From an uncultured Bacteroidota bacterium (GTDB lineage: Bacteria; Bacteroidota; Bacteroidia; Bacteroidales; FEN-979): a stretch of DNA of 32,848 nucleotides. Positions 1-8,686 of the stretch are shown here, one piece after another. Location: positions 1 to 32,848 of the forward strand of contig CALMDO010000306.1 of assembly GCA_937862805.1 (NCBI GenBank), in the 5' to 3' direction. The position numbers were made by a program, and so were the translations under genes. Each line of letters opens with the position of its first letter. Positions within the stretch are counted from its first letter, which is position 1. The notes under the pieces are model-generated. The model was not told the DNA's origin. It did no database searches and saw nothing but the letters and a program-made list of their open reading frames with translations.

Positions 1-369
1 TATGATCTGGTTTCCTCGCGGAATGAGTATCTGGGTGGCGCTATCACACCCGGACTGCAAATGCGGTTACAGGCGTTGCATACTTTTACCGGAAAATTAC
101 CGTTAATTTCATTGCGGAACAGTGAAATCCTTACCGGGAGAACTACCGAAGAATCTATTTTGTCGGGTGTACTGGCCGGAACCGCGGCTGAAATGGAGGG
201 TATGGTCGATCGCTTTAGCGCACAAAACCCTGAATTAAAAACAATTCTCAGTGGCGGCGATCAGAATTATTTTAATAAACGACTAAAAATTAGCATCTTT
301 GCACGCCCAAATATCGTATTGTTCGGATTACAGCAAATTCTTCAGTTTAATGTTGATACGACCCCGTAG
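1..369 (+). CDS. coaX: Type III pantothenate kinase, C-terminal part (5' end outside window)
   Basis: The reading frame is open from base 1 to a TAG at 367-369, so only the C-terminal ~122 residues are present. The stretch GGAITPGLQMR followed by AL...T.KLP, and later T.ESI.SG...G, is the usual pattern of the type III (CoaX) pantothenate kinase C-terminal lobe. The enzyme carries out the first step of coenzyme A synthesis, the ATP-dependent phosphorylation of pantothenate in the cytoplasm. The downstream barrel gene starts inside this frame (ATG at 350, 20 bp overlap), which indicates translational coupling. Neighbours barrel protein, lptC and ppiD in this order are typical of Bacteroidota. 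Confidence 0.85.
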   Translation, partial: YDLVSSRNEYLGGAITPGLQMRLQALHTFTGKLPLISLRNSEILTGRTTEESILSGVLAGTAAEMEGMVDRFSAQNPELKTILSGGDQNYFNKRLKISIFARPNIVLFGLQQILQFNVDTTP

Positions 370-1636
370 ACTGCCCGTTTTATTCCCCCTGCTCTTCCTC
401 TTTTGTTCTCTGGCTGCCTCTGCCCAAATCAGGATTGCGTCGCCTTATTCCCGTTTCGGGATCGGTGACCTGTCGGACAACAACAATGCCTGGACCATGA
501 GCATGGGGCAGACAGGCCTTGCGTTCCGGAGTCCTTATCACGTCAATTATTCCAATCCTGCTTCCTATACCGCGTTCGATTCGCTCTCCATCGTTTTTGA
601 AGGGGGGTTCAACAGCGAATTTGTGACCTTAGCCTCCGATTACCAACGGGTCAACAGAAATTATGCAACCCTGGGTTATCTGCTCTTCGGCTTCCCTGTT
701 ACCCATTGGTGGAAAACCTCTGTGGGTCTTGTCCCTTTCAGCGATGTGGGATACGACGTGGTGAACTACGAAGAGTACCCTGAAAGCGGTACAGTGATCC
801 GGAACTATTCCGGTTCCGGTGGCATCAACCGCCTGTTCTGGGGCAATGGCTTTCAGCTTACCAAAAACTTTTCCATCGGGTTTAACGGAAACTACCTCTT
901 CGGGAGTATGCTTCGCGAAGCCATGGTCCTGTTCCCCGATTCGGTGTACGCGATGAATTTCAAGGTCGATAATTATATTACCGTCAATGACCTCTCCTTT
1001 TCTACCGGTTTGCAATACAGGGCAAAGCTCAGGAAAGACATCTTCCTGACAATTGGAGGCATCTTTGCTCCCACCTTCAACCTTTCTGCCAAAACCGATA
1101 TCTTTGCTGAAACCTTCCTGATCAACAGCTCCTCCGGCGAAGTTCCCAAAGATACGCTGGGCATGGCTGCAGGAGTGAAAGGAAAAATCGTTCTGCCAAT
1201 GACTGCCGGCGGAGGTTTTGCCTTTGAAAAACCCGATCACTGGATGGTAGGTGTCGATTACCGCTGGCAAAACTGGGAAAAATTCCGGGCTTTTGACATG
1301 AGTGACTCGCTGGTCAATGCCTGGTCGGTGAGTGCAGGCGCCGAAATAGTACCGAAAATTGATAACTACAACAACTACCTGGCCAGGGTGCGGTACCGCA
1401 TCGGCGCCTCTTATAATAAAACCTACCTTCACCTGCGCGGAACAGACCTGAGTGAATATACCATTTCCCTGGGATTGGGACTGCCCCTTCGGGGAATGAA
1501 AACCATGCTCAACATCGGGGCACAGTTCGGAAGCAGGGGAACGATCCAGCAAAACCTCATCCGCGAAACCTACTTCAAATTCACCCTGGGTTTCTCCATC
1601 TATGAACGTTGGTTTATCAAACGGAAATATTACTAA
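350..1636 (+). CDS. Outer-membrane beta-barrel protein (function unknown)
   Basis: This 428-residue protein starts best at the ATG at 350, because that start gives a clean signal peptide (MLIRPRR, then a hydrophobic run ending ...AASA before QIRIASPYSRFG). A longer frame from 299 would put extra polar residues in front of it. The mature part opens with SPYSRFGIGDL and contains many alternating aromatic/hydrophobic segments, ending in an aromatic-rich strand, as expected of a monomeric outer-membrane barrel. Proteins of this kind commonly lie between coaX and lptC in Bacteroidota. The position next to lptC suggests a link to envelope assembly, but no substrate can be named. It overlaps coaX by 20 bp, and lptC follows 2 bp after its stop. 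Confidence 0.75.
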   Translation: MLIRPRRLPVLFPLLFLFCSLAASAQIRIASPYSRFGIGDLSDNNNAWTMSMGQTGLAFRSPYHVNYSNPASYTAFDSLSIVFEGGFNSEFVTLASDYQRVNRNYATLGYLLFGFPVTHWWKTSVGLVPFSDVGYDVVNYEEYPESGTVIRNYSGSGGINRLFWGNGFQLTKNFSIGFNGNYLFGSMLREAMVLFPDSVYAMNFKVDNYITVNDLSFSTGLQYRAKLRKDIFLTIGGIFAPTFNLSAKTDIFAETFLINSSSGEVPKDTLGMAAGVKGKIVLPMTAGGGFAFEKPDHWMVGVDYRWQNWEKFRAFDMSDSLVNAWSVSAGAEIVPKIDNYNNYLARVRYRIGASYNKTYLHLRGTDLSEYTISLGLGLPLRGMKTMLNIGAQFGSRGTIQQNLIRETYFKFTLGFSIYERWFIKRKYY

Positions 1637-1638
1637 CC

Positions 1639-2202
1639 GTGAAAACATTGGTTAGCTTCCGTTTCATCGCCGGGATCATCCTTACGCTGTTCCTGTTTAT
1701 TTCCTGCAAAAAATCCGACGAACAGAACAACTTCCCGAAACACAACGTGAATGATCCCTCCATGTCTGCTCAAAACATCGAGGTACTCTTCAGCGATTCG
1801 GGAAGAATAGAGGCACGCCTTACCAGTCCGCTGCTGAACCGGTACGAGGGCGAAAATCCCTCCATGGAATTCCCCAAAGGATTCAGTGTCTTCATGTATG
1901 ATTCCCGGCAGCGGCTCACCTCCACCATCACCGGCAACCGCGGTATCCGACGCGACAACACCCGTACCATGGAAGCGTGGGGCAATGTGGTGGTGAAAAA
2001 TGTCATCAAAAACGAACAACTCAATACCGAACACCTCATCTGGGAAGAGAACCGCCATAAAATTTGGTCCGACGTGAAAGTCAGAATCACCACTCCCGAC
2101 AAAACACTTTACGGCGACCGGATGGAATCCAACGAGGATTTTACCGATTACTCCATCCTTAACGTCACCGGCCAGATGACAGTACAAAGAGACAGCCTCT
2201 GA
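1639..2202 (+). CDS. lptC: LPS export periplasmic protein LptC
   Basis: The 187-residue product starts at GTG 1639, 2 bp after the previous stop. From that start the N-terminus is a lipoprotein or anchor signal (hydrophobic run ending LFLFISC, then KKSDEQ). A frame extending to 1609 would overlap the upstream gene and bury the signal. The body contains repeated beta-strand units typical of the LptA/LptC jelly roll: a GRIEARLTSP-type strand, EFPKGFSVFMYD, ITGNRG, MEAWGNVVVKN, L.TEHLIW and a final YGDRMESNEDF. LptC takes lipopolysaccharide from the LptBFG transporter and passes it to the periplasmic bridge. It belongs to the coaX-barrel-lptC cluster. Confidence 0.85.
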   Translation: MKTLVSFRFIAGIILTLFLFISCKKSDEQNNFPKHNVNDPSMSAQNIEVLFSDSGRIEARLTSPLLNRYEGENPSMEFPKGFSVFMYDSRQRLTSTITGNRGIRRDNTRTMEAWGNVVVKNVIKNEQLNTEHLIWEENRHKIWSDVKVRITTPDKTLYGDRMESNEDFTDYSILNVTGQMTVQRDSL

Positions 2203-2218
2203 AAAACACGACCAATTC

Positions 2219-2249
2219 TTTGTTGTTTCGGTAATTATCTCTACTTTTG
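2219..2249 (+). promoter_or_regulatory. Bacteroidota-type promoter for the PpiD-like gene
   Basis: TTTG at 2219-2222 and TACTTTTG at 2242-2249 are separated by 19 bp. This matches the -33/-7 consensus (TTTG, N19-21, TAnnTTTG). The predicted transcript would start about 24 nt before the ATG at 2279, so the isomerase gene can be expressed independently of the coaX-lptC cluster. Confidence 0.75.
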
Positions 2250-2278
2250 CACCCTATTTCATAAAAATACTCAGATAA

Positions 2279-4396
2279 ATGGCGATCATAGGAAAAATCA
2301 GAAAACACTCAGGACTGGCTGTAATTATTATCGGTGTGGCTATTGCCGCTTTCGTGATCGGTGACTTCGGAAAGAAAAGGACACACGGAACGACCGACAT
2401 CGGAACGGTGAACGGGGAAAGTATCCTTTACGGTGACTTCAACACCAAAGTCGATCAGGCACTGGAAGCCCAGAAAGAAAATTCGGGAAGTGAGAAGCTT
2501 TCGGATCAGGATGCTTACCAGATCCGTCAAACCACCTGGAACAACGAAGTTAAAACCATCCTGATGGGTGAAGAATTTGATGAACTCGGACTGACTGTAT
2601 CTCCTGAAGAACTTTTCGATCAGGTTCAGGGGAAACAACCGCACCGCTATATCCTGCAGTATTTCAAAGATCCCAATACCGGCCAGTATGATCCTGCACT
2701 GGTACTCAATTACCTGAAAAACCTTGACAAAATGGAACCCAAAAGTAAAGAAATGTGGATCCGTTTTGAAAAAGCCATTAAAGAAGACCGTCAGGATACC
2801 AAGTTCAACAACCTCATCAGCAAAGCTTATTACATGCCGACGGCTTTTCTGAAAAAAGATTACATCCGTCAGACAAAATCTGTTAAACTGCGCGTCATTG
2901 CACCAGCCCTTACTGCCATTCCCGACAGCATCGTGAAACTGACCGATGCCGATTACCAGAAATTCTATGATAAAAACAAACCCTATTTTTACCAGGATGA
3001 ACCATTCCGCGATCTGGAATACGTCACTTTCGACGTAGCCCCCTCCGATATTGACCGGAAAAAGATCGCTGAAGATGTTGCCCTGCTCTTCAAAGATTTC
3101 TCCGGCGCGGCCGACGCTCTCACTTTCGCCAACGCCAACTCGGATCAAAAAGCCGATACCACTTTTGTAAAGAAAGGAACCCTTCCGGCCTCTCTCGATT
3201 CCCTGGCCTTTATCGCTCCTGCCGGTACCTACTTCTCCCCGTTCGAATTTAAAAACAACTGGTACATGGCCAAACTGTTGGCAGTCCAGGAACGACCCGA
3301 CTCCATGCGGGGCTCCCAGATCCTGATCGCCTTCACCTCCCCGGGCAATGAAGCAATTAAACTGACCAAAGAACAAGCAAAAGTAAAAGCCGACAGCCTC
3401 CTGAACGTGCTAAAAAAGAACCCGGAAAAATTTGCTGAACTAGCCAAAAAGTTCTCCGACTACCCCGGCGCCAAAGAGGATGGCGGTGACCTGAAATGGT
3501 TCCTTGACGGAAACCCTGGTCTTGCTCCGTTTTACAATGCCGGACTGACCATGAAACCCAAAGAGCTCAAACAAATCGAAACCCGGATCGGATACTCCGT
3601 CTTTATGTTAGCCGAAAAAACAAAACCGGTTAAAAAAGTACAGGTTGCTCTGCTGACCCGCGCCATTGAACCCAGCAACCAGACCTTCCAGGATTATTAT
3701 ACCAAAGCCAGCACTTTCGCCGGCCAGAACAAAACCCAGCAGGCTTTCGACAAAGCAGCTGCTGCGGCAGGATTGCAAAAAAGAACCTCCCCCAACCTCC
3801 GTGCCATGGACAACAACCTGATGGGCCTGCCCTCTGCCCGTGAAGTGGTACGCTGGGCCTTCGCGGAAAATACCAAAACAGGTGAAGTGAGCCCCGTTTT
3901 TGACCTGAGCGGAAAATACCTGATCGCCATCCTCAAAAGGGTGGTTGAAAAAGGACAACAACCTCTCGAATCGATGAAAGAACGACTCGAACCTTCGGTC
4001 AGGAATATGAAAAAGGCTTCCATGATGGCCGATAAAATCAAGCAATCCATGACCGGAACCACCGACATCAACGCCTTGGCAGCTAAAATGGGAACCAAGG
4101 TCGATACCACGGTACTTACCTTCCTGGGTTTCAGCCGTTCACCCATCGGACGGGAAATGGAACTCATCGGCCCCATCTTCACCTATAAAGCCGGCCAGAA
4201 CCAGGGCCCGCTTACCGGCAATTATGGCGCCTACTACCTGACTGTCGATGAAGTGATCGAAGCACCTGCAAAAGAAGATTTCACCCTCGAGAAAACGCAA
4301 CATTCACAAATGTTCTCCCAGCGCGTTACCACCTCACTCTACAAGGCCATTGAAAAAACGGCCAAGATCGTGGATAACAGGATCAAGTTTTACTAA
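2279..4396 (+). CDS. ppiD: Membrane-anchored periplasmic peptidyl-prolyl isomerase (SurA/PpiD-like)
   Basis: The product has 705 residues. One N-terminal transmembrane helix (about residues 12-32, after MAIIGKIRKHSG) anchors it in the inner membrane. It is followed by a SurA/PpiD-type chaperone region (GTVNGESILYGDF and Gln/Glu-rich helices). A parvulin (PpiC) rotamase domain lies at roughly residues 345-450, recognised by RGSQILIAF, ADSLL..L, FAELAKKFSDYPGAKEDGGDL and a closing GYSVFMLAEK. A second helical chaperone region follows. Length and layout are usual for Bacteroidota PpiD-like foldases, which help outer-membrane and secreted proteins fold in the periplasm. It has its own good promoter and ends 15 bp before the convergent lipoprotein gene. 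Confidence 0.88.
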   Translation: MAIIGKIRKHSGLAVIIIGVAIAAFVIGDFGKKRTHGTTDIGTVNGESILYGDFNTKVDQALEAQKENSGSEKLSDQDAYQIRQTTWNNEVKTILMGEEFDELGLTVSPEELFDQVQGKQPHRYILQYFKDPNTGQYDPALVLNYLKNLDKMEPKSKEMWIRFEKAIKEDRQDTKFNNLISKAYYMPTAFLKKDYIRQTKSVKLRVIAPALTAIPDSIVKLTDADYQKFYDKNKPYFYQDEPFRDLEYVTFDVAPSDIDRKKIAEDVALLFKDFSGAADALTFANANSDQKADTTFVKKGTLPASLDSLAFIAPAGTYFSPFEFKNNWYMAKLLAVQERPDSMRGSQILIAFTSPGNEAIKLTKEQAKVKADSLLNVLKKNPEKFAELAKKFSDYPGAKEDGGDLKWFLDGNPGLAPFYNAGLTMKPKELKQIETRIGYSVFMLAEKTKPVKKVQVALLTRAIEPSNQTFQDYYTKASTFAGQNKTQQAFDKAAAAAGLQKRTSPNLRAMDNNLMGLPSAREVVRWAFAENTKTGEVSPVFDLSGKYLIAILKRVVEKGQQPLESMKERLEPSVRNMKKASMMADKIKQSMTGTTDINALAAKMGTKVDTTVLTFLGFSRSPIGREMELIGPIFTYKAGQNQGPLTGNYGAYYLTVDEVIEAPAKEDFTLEKTQHSQMFSQRVTTSLYKAIEKTAKIVDNRIKFY

Positions 4397-4411
4397 CAGA
4401 GGGAAATTTCA

Positions 4412-4744
4412 CTATTTTATTGTATCCGCGATGATCAGGGCCTTGACTACCGAGGCCCATTCGCGTTGGCTTTCGGTATAAGCACGCAGAGATACCGAAT
4501 ACTTACCTGGTTTTGTAAAAGTATGTACCGGGCTGCGCAACACGGAGATCGAATCATCGCCGAATTTCCAAAGGTAAGAGAACGCGTTGGAGGAGGTATT
4601 GGTGAAGGTCACCGTACATGGGACTTTGAACCCATTGGTACCCGAATAAGAAAAACCCGCCACCGGAACGGGTTCATTTTTCGTACAAGCCGTCAGGAAT
4701 CCTGCAGCAACAAAAAGAAGAAGCAAGAATGGGCGTGGCACCAT
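4412..4744 (-). CDS. Small PKD-domain lipoprotein
   Basis: The 110-residue protein starts at ATG 4744; an in-frame TTG two codons upstream is possible but less likely. It has a lipoprotein signal (MVPRPFLLLLFVAAGFLTAC, with LTAC as lipobox). A single PKD (immunoglobulin-like) domain fills almost all of the rest: PVAGFSYSGTNG, VTFTNTSSNAFSYLWKFGDD, HTFTKPGKYSVSLRAY. The start lies 16 bp after the atpC stop on the same strand, so it probably rides on the atpD-atpC transcript. It is likely exported and lipid-anchored. No function can be assigned; PKD domains usually mediate protein or glycan contacts in secreted proteins. Confidence 0.75.
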   Translation of the reverse strand: MVPRPFLLLLFVAAGFLTACTKNEPVPVAGFSYSGTNGFKVPCTVTFTNTSSNAFSYLWKFGDDSISVLRSPVHTFTKPGKYSVSLRAYTESQREWASVVKALIIADTIK

Positions 4745-4760
4745 GTGCAACCCTGTTGGT

Positions 4761-5003
4761 TTATTCTGCCAATATCAGCACTTTATCCCTGAGTACTTCG
4801 ATTACACCGCCTTTGATCTCAAACCACAAGGGCTCTTTTTCCCCTGCGATCAGGATCTTGATCTTCCCCTTTGTCAGTACGGAGATCAACGGGGCATGAT
4901 GGTTCAGTACCTCAAAAGATCCGTCGATCCCCGGCAACTGAACCAGGTTCACTTGATCGCCCGTAAAAAGCGTGGTATCCGGTGTAATGATCTCAACTTT
5001 CAT
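4761..5003 (-). CDS. atpC: ATP synthase F1 epsilon subunit
   Basis: The 80-residue protein reads MKVEIITPDTTLFTGD, then LPGIDGSFEVLNHHAPLIS and LTKGKIKI, the classical epsilon N-terminal beta-sandwich. The C-terminal helical hairpin that inhibits the enzyme in E. coli is absent, as is common in Bacteroidota. Epsilon sits on the F1 central stalk and couples rotation to catalysis. It lies 13 bp downstream of atpD in a two-gene atpDC unit. No other ATP synthase subunit is in the window, so the remaining genes must be elsewhere. Confidence 0.95.
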   Translation of the reverse strand: MKVEIITPDTTLFTGDQVNLVQLPGIDGSFEVLNHHAPLISVLTKGKIKILIAGEKEPLWFEIKGGVIEVLRDKVLILAE

Positions 5004-5016
5004 AAAATTATCTTTA

Positions 5017-6571
<1,555 letters not shown>

Positions 6572-6573
6572 AG

Positions 6574-6604
6574 TTTGGCATCCGAAAATTTTCCCGTAGT
6601 TTTG
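6574..6604 (+). promoter_or_regulatory. Bacteroidota-type promoter of the M23 gene
   Basis: TTTG at 6574-6577, a 19-bp spacer and TAGTTTTG at 6597-6604 match the -33/-7 consensus. The ATG is at 6637. It lies back-to-back with the atpD promoter. Confidence 0.7.
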
Positions 6605-6636
6605 TCGTTTATTGAAAGGATGAACCTAACAACCGA

Positions 6637-7503
6637 ATGATGAAGTTATTAAAAATGTGGATTTTACTGTGCACAGTAATCCCCCTCTCCTCCTGGGCAC
6701 AAAGAAATCCGGAAGCGATTATAGATACTGTTGAAACCCCTTCAGGCCCTGCCATCCTTTATAAGAATTTTACCTGGGAATACCTCCAGGATGAACCAGT
6801 CATGCTGAGCCAGGAAGATGATTCAACAGGTCTTTTTTCGGCTCAATGGATCAATGACCAGATTTTCGCTTACCGTCTTAAGCCAGACTCCATCCACGAT
6901 ACCGTAATTATCCTCACCCGTCCCGACCGGCCCTTTACCCTTCCGTATTACGGAAAACTTTTCAGGGGGTTCATGTACACCCACAAGGGACTCGACATCA
7001 AACTCAACAAAGGCGACACTGTTCTTTCCGCTTTCGACGGGGTAGTAAGGTATGCCAAGTACAACCGGGGCGGATTTGGCAACCTTGTCATTATCCGGCA
7101 CTATAACGGTCTGGAAACCTATTACGCCCACCTCTCTAAAATGCTCGTCAAGGTAAACCAGGTGATCCGGTCAGGAGATCCGATCGCATTGGGTGGCTCC
7201 ACCGGCCGAAGCAGGGGTCCCCATCTCCATTTTGAAGTCCGGTATAAAGACATTCCGCTCGATCCCCTGCGAATGATCGATTATGATAACAAAAAACTGA
7301 TAGCCAATACTTTCCCGGTCACAAAACGCGTTTTTTACCCCAACGACCATGTTGAAAACGCGATCGTGGTCAGAATTAAAAATGGCGACACGTTGGGGAA
7401 ACTGGCACGCAAATACAATATTTCCATCAAGGAGATCTGTGCCATGAACAAGATCAAACCCAATACCACGCTGAGGGTCGGACGTTCACTCAGGGTAAAA
7501 TAA
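6637..7503 (+). CDS. Secreted M23 (LytM) endopeptidase with LysM domain
   Basis: The 288-residue protein has a signal peptide (MMKLLKMWILLCTVIPLSSWAQ). A peptidase M23 domain spans about residues 105-215 and has the full zinc set: H116 and D120 in HKGLD, H165 in YYAHL, and H196/H198 in GPHLHFE. A LysM peptidoglycan-binding domain follows at about 246-288 (IKNGDTLGKLARKYNIS...NKIKPNTTLRVG). It should cut peptidoglycan cross-links or activate amidases in the periplasm during growth or division. The gene stands alone, is driven by a good promoter and is convergent with lspA. Confidence 0.9.
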   Translation: MMKLLKMWILLCTVIPLSSWAQRNPEAIIDTVETPSGPAILYKNFTWEYLQDEPVMLSQEDDSTGLFSAQWINDQIFAYRLKPDSIHDTVIILTRPDRPFTLPYYGKLFRGFMYTHKGLDIKLNKGDTVLSAFDGVVRYAKYNRGGFGNLVIIRHYNGLETYYAHLSKMLVKVNQVIRSGDPIALGGSTGRSRGPHLHFEVRYKDIPLDPLRMIDYDNKKLIANTFPVTKRVFYPNDHVENAIVVRIKNGDTLGKLARKYNISIKEICAMNKIKPNTTLRVGRSLRVK

Positions 7504-7519
7504 AAAGTCCGGACAACGT

Positions 7520-8146
7520 TTATACAGGGTTGTTCACCGTTGCCTCAGGCTGTTTTGGAAACATTTTTTTCTGGAAAACGATCAACAGAAAGACCCCTGT
7601 TGTGATGGAAGAGTCGGCGATGTTGAAGACCGGCTCAAAAAAATTGAAGGGACGCCCCCCCACGACGGGAACCCACGCGGGGTAAGTAGTTTGAATGACA
7701 GGGAAATAAAGCATATCGACCACCCTTCCGTACAGAAAAGTCCCGTAACCTCCTCCCGGAGGAAAGAGGGTCGCGGTTTGCATAAAAGAACTTTCACTGA
7801 AAATCAAACCGTAAAAAGCGCTGTCGAGGATATTGCCCATAGCTCCTGCAAGGATCAGCGAGATACAAACGATCAGAAGGTTCCCGGCTCCTTTCCTCAC
7901 AGTCCGCCAAAGCCACCAACTGATAATGATCACCGCCACGATACGAAACAAGCTGAGCAGGAGTTTGCCGTAACCGCCACCCAGTTTCATTCCGAAAGCC
8001 ATTCCTTCGTTTTCGGTAAAATGGAGAATGAACCATTCACCAAATACGGGCCTGCTCTCTCCTAAAAAAAAAGTGGTCTTGATCCAGAATTTGAGCACCT
8101 GGTCGGCCACCAGGACAGCAAGAATGATGAAAACAGCTTTTTTCAA
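7520..8146 (-). CDS. lspA: Lipoprotein signal peptidase (signal peptidase II)
   Basis: The 208-residue integral membrane aspartic protease has hydrophobic segments near residues 5-20, 62-80, 90-107 and 182-196. The conserved ENEGMAFG, GAMGNILDS, RVVDM (catalytic Asp144) and FNIADSSI (catalytic Asp178) elements are all present. An insertion between GNILDS and VVDM makes it longer than the E. coli enzyme, as seen in Bacteroidota. It removes signal peptides from diacylated prolipoproteins, of which the window encodes at least two. The start is TTG 8146: an in-frame stop lies two codons upstream, and no ATG or GTG occurs before the first helix is well under way. It follows the DksA-like gene by 15 bp. 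Confidence 0.93.
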   Translation of the reverse strand: MKKAVFIILAVLVADQVLKFWIKTTFFLGESRPVFGEWFILHFTENEGMAFGMKLGGGYGKLLLSLFRIVAVIIISWWLWRTVRKGAGNLLIVCISLILAGAMGNILDSAFYGLIFSESSFMQTATLFPPGGGYGTFLYGRVVDMLYFPVIQTTYPAWVPVVGGRPFNFFEPVFNIADSSITTGVFLLIVFQKKMFPKQPEATVNNPV

Positions 8147-8161
8147 CTGTCAAGAGGGCTT

Positions 8162-8602
8162 TTATTCGAGATCCGGTTCAGAGGTACGGGCGGCAGGCGC
8201 TACGGTTTGTACCCTTTTGGCTTCAATACTGAGGGTAGCGTGCGGAACAATGCGCAACCGGTCTTTAGGGATGAGTTTTCCTGTCACCCGGCAAATTCCG
8301 TAAGTTTTGTTCTCAATCCGGATCAAAGCATTTTCCAGCGATTTGATGAATTTTTCCTGACGGGCGGCAAATTTACTGTTCTCTTCTTTAGAAAAGACCT
8401 GATAACCCTCTTCCAGGATTTTAAAGGTAGGAGAGGTATCGTTGGTATCGTGTTCGTTCCCTGTGGTATAAGATTCCGTCAATAATTTCAGATCATTCCG
8501 GGCCTTTTCCAGTTTCTTGAGAATTATCTGTTTGAACTCTTCCAATTCCTCATCAGAGTAACGGTTCTTTTCTTGAGAAGGTTTCAATGTTGCTTTTTTC
8601 AT
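8162..8602 (-). CDS. TraR/DksA-family protein lacking the zinc-finger cysteines
   Basis: The 146-residue protein starts at ATG 8602. It has a long charged helical region (residues ~15-95, the coiled-coil that enters the RNA polymerase secondary channel in DksA) and a C-terminal element TYGICRVTGKLIPKDRLR followed by PHATLSIEAK. This matches the DksA zinc-finger layout (YGxC..G..I...RL...P), but three of the four zinc ligands are replaced, leaving one Cys. This degenerate form is common in Bacteroidota. It probably modulates transcription or the stringent response. It lies between ileS and lspA, as in many relatives, but a terminator separates it from ileS. Confidence 0.82.
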   Translation of the reverse strand: MKKATLKPSQEKNRYSDEELEEFKQIILKKLEKARNDLKLLTESYTTGNEHDTNDTSPTFKILEEGYQVFSKEENSKFAARQEKFIKSLENALIRIENKTYGICRVTGKLIPKDRLRIVPHATLSIEAKRVQTVAPAARTSEPDLE

Positions 8603-8644
8603 GGCTCAATAATTTAAAATTATTAACTTCAACCCTTTTCAATC

Positions 8645-8683
8645 CAAAAAATAAAAGACGATAAGAAGCATCTTCTTGTCGTC
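8645..8683 (-). terminator. Intrinsic terminator downstream of ileS
   Basis: On the minus strand, 3 bp past the ileS stop, GACGACAAGAAG (8683-8672), loop ATG and CTTCTTATCGTC (8668-8657) form a 12-bp stem with a single G-T wobble. It is followed by the T-rich run TTTTATTTTTT (8656-8646). Reading on into the DksA-like gene would need read-through or a separate start. TTTG at 8648-8645 with an AT-rich TAATAATT 19 bp on is a weak candidate promoter. Confidence 0.8.
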
Positions 8684-8686
8684 CGT

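Noticed and set aside
629-1648. 339-residue frame on the minus strand inside the outer-membrane barrel gene
   Set aside because: It is a long shadow frame of the plus-strand gene; the plus frame has a signal peptide, a good start and conserved neighbours, the minus frame has none.
7691-8065. Plus-strand 124-residue frame inside lspA
   Set aside because: It is antisense to conserved lspA motifs and has no features of its own.
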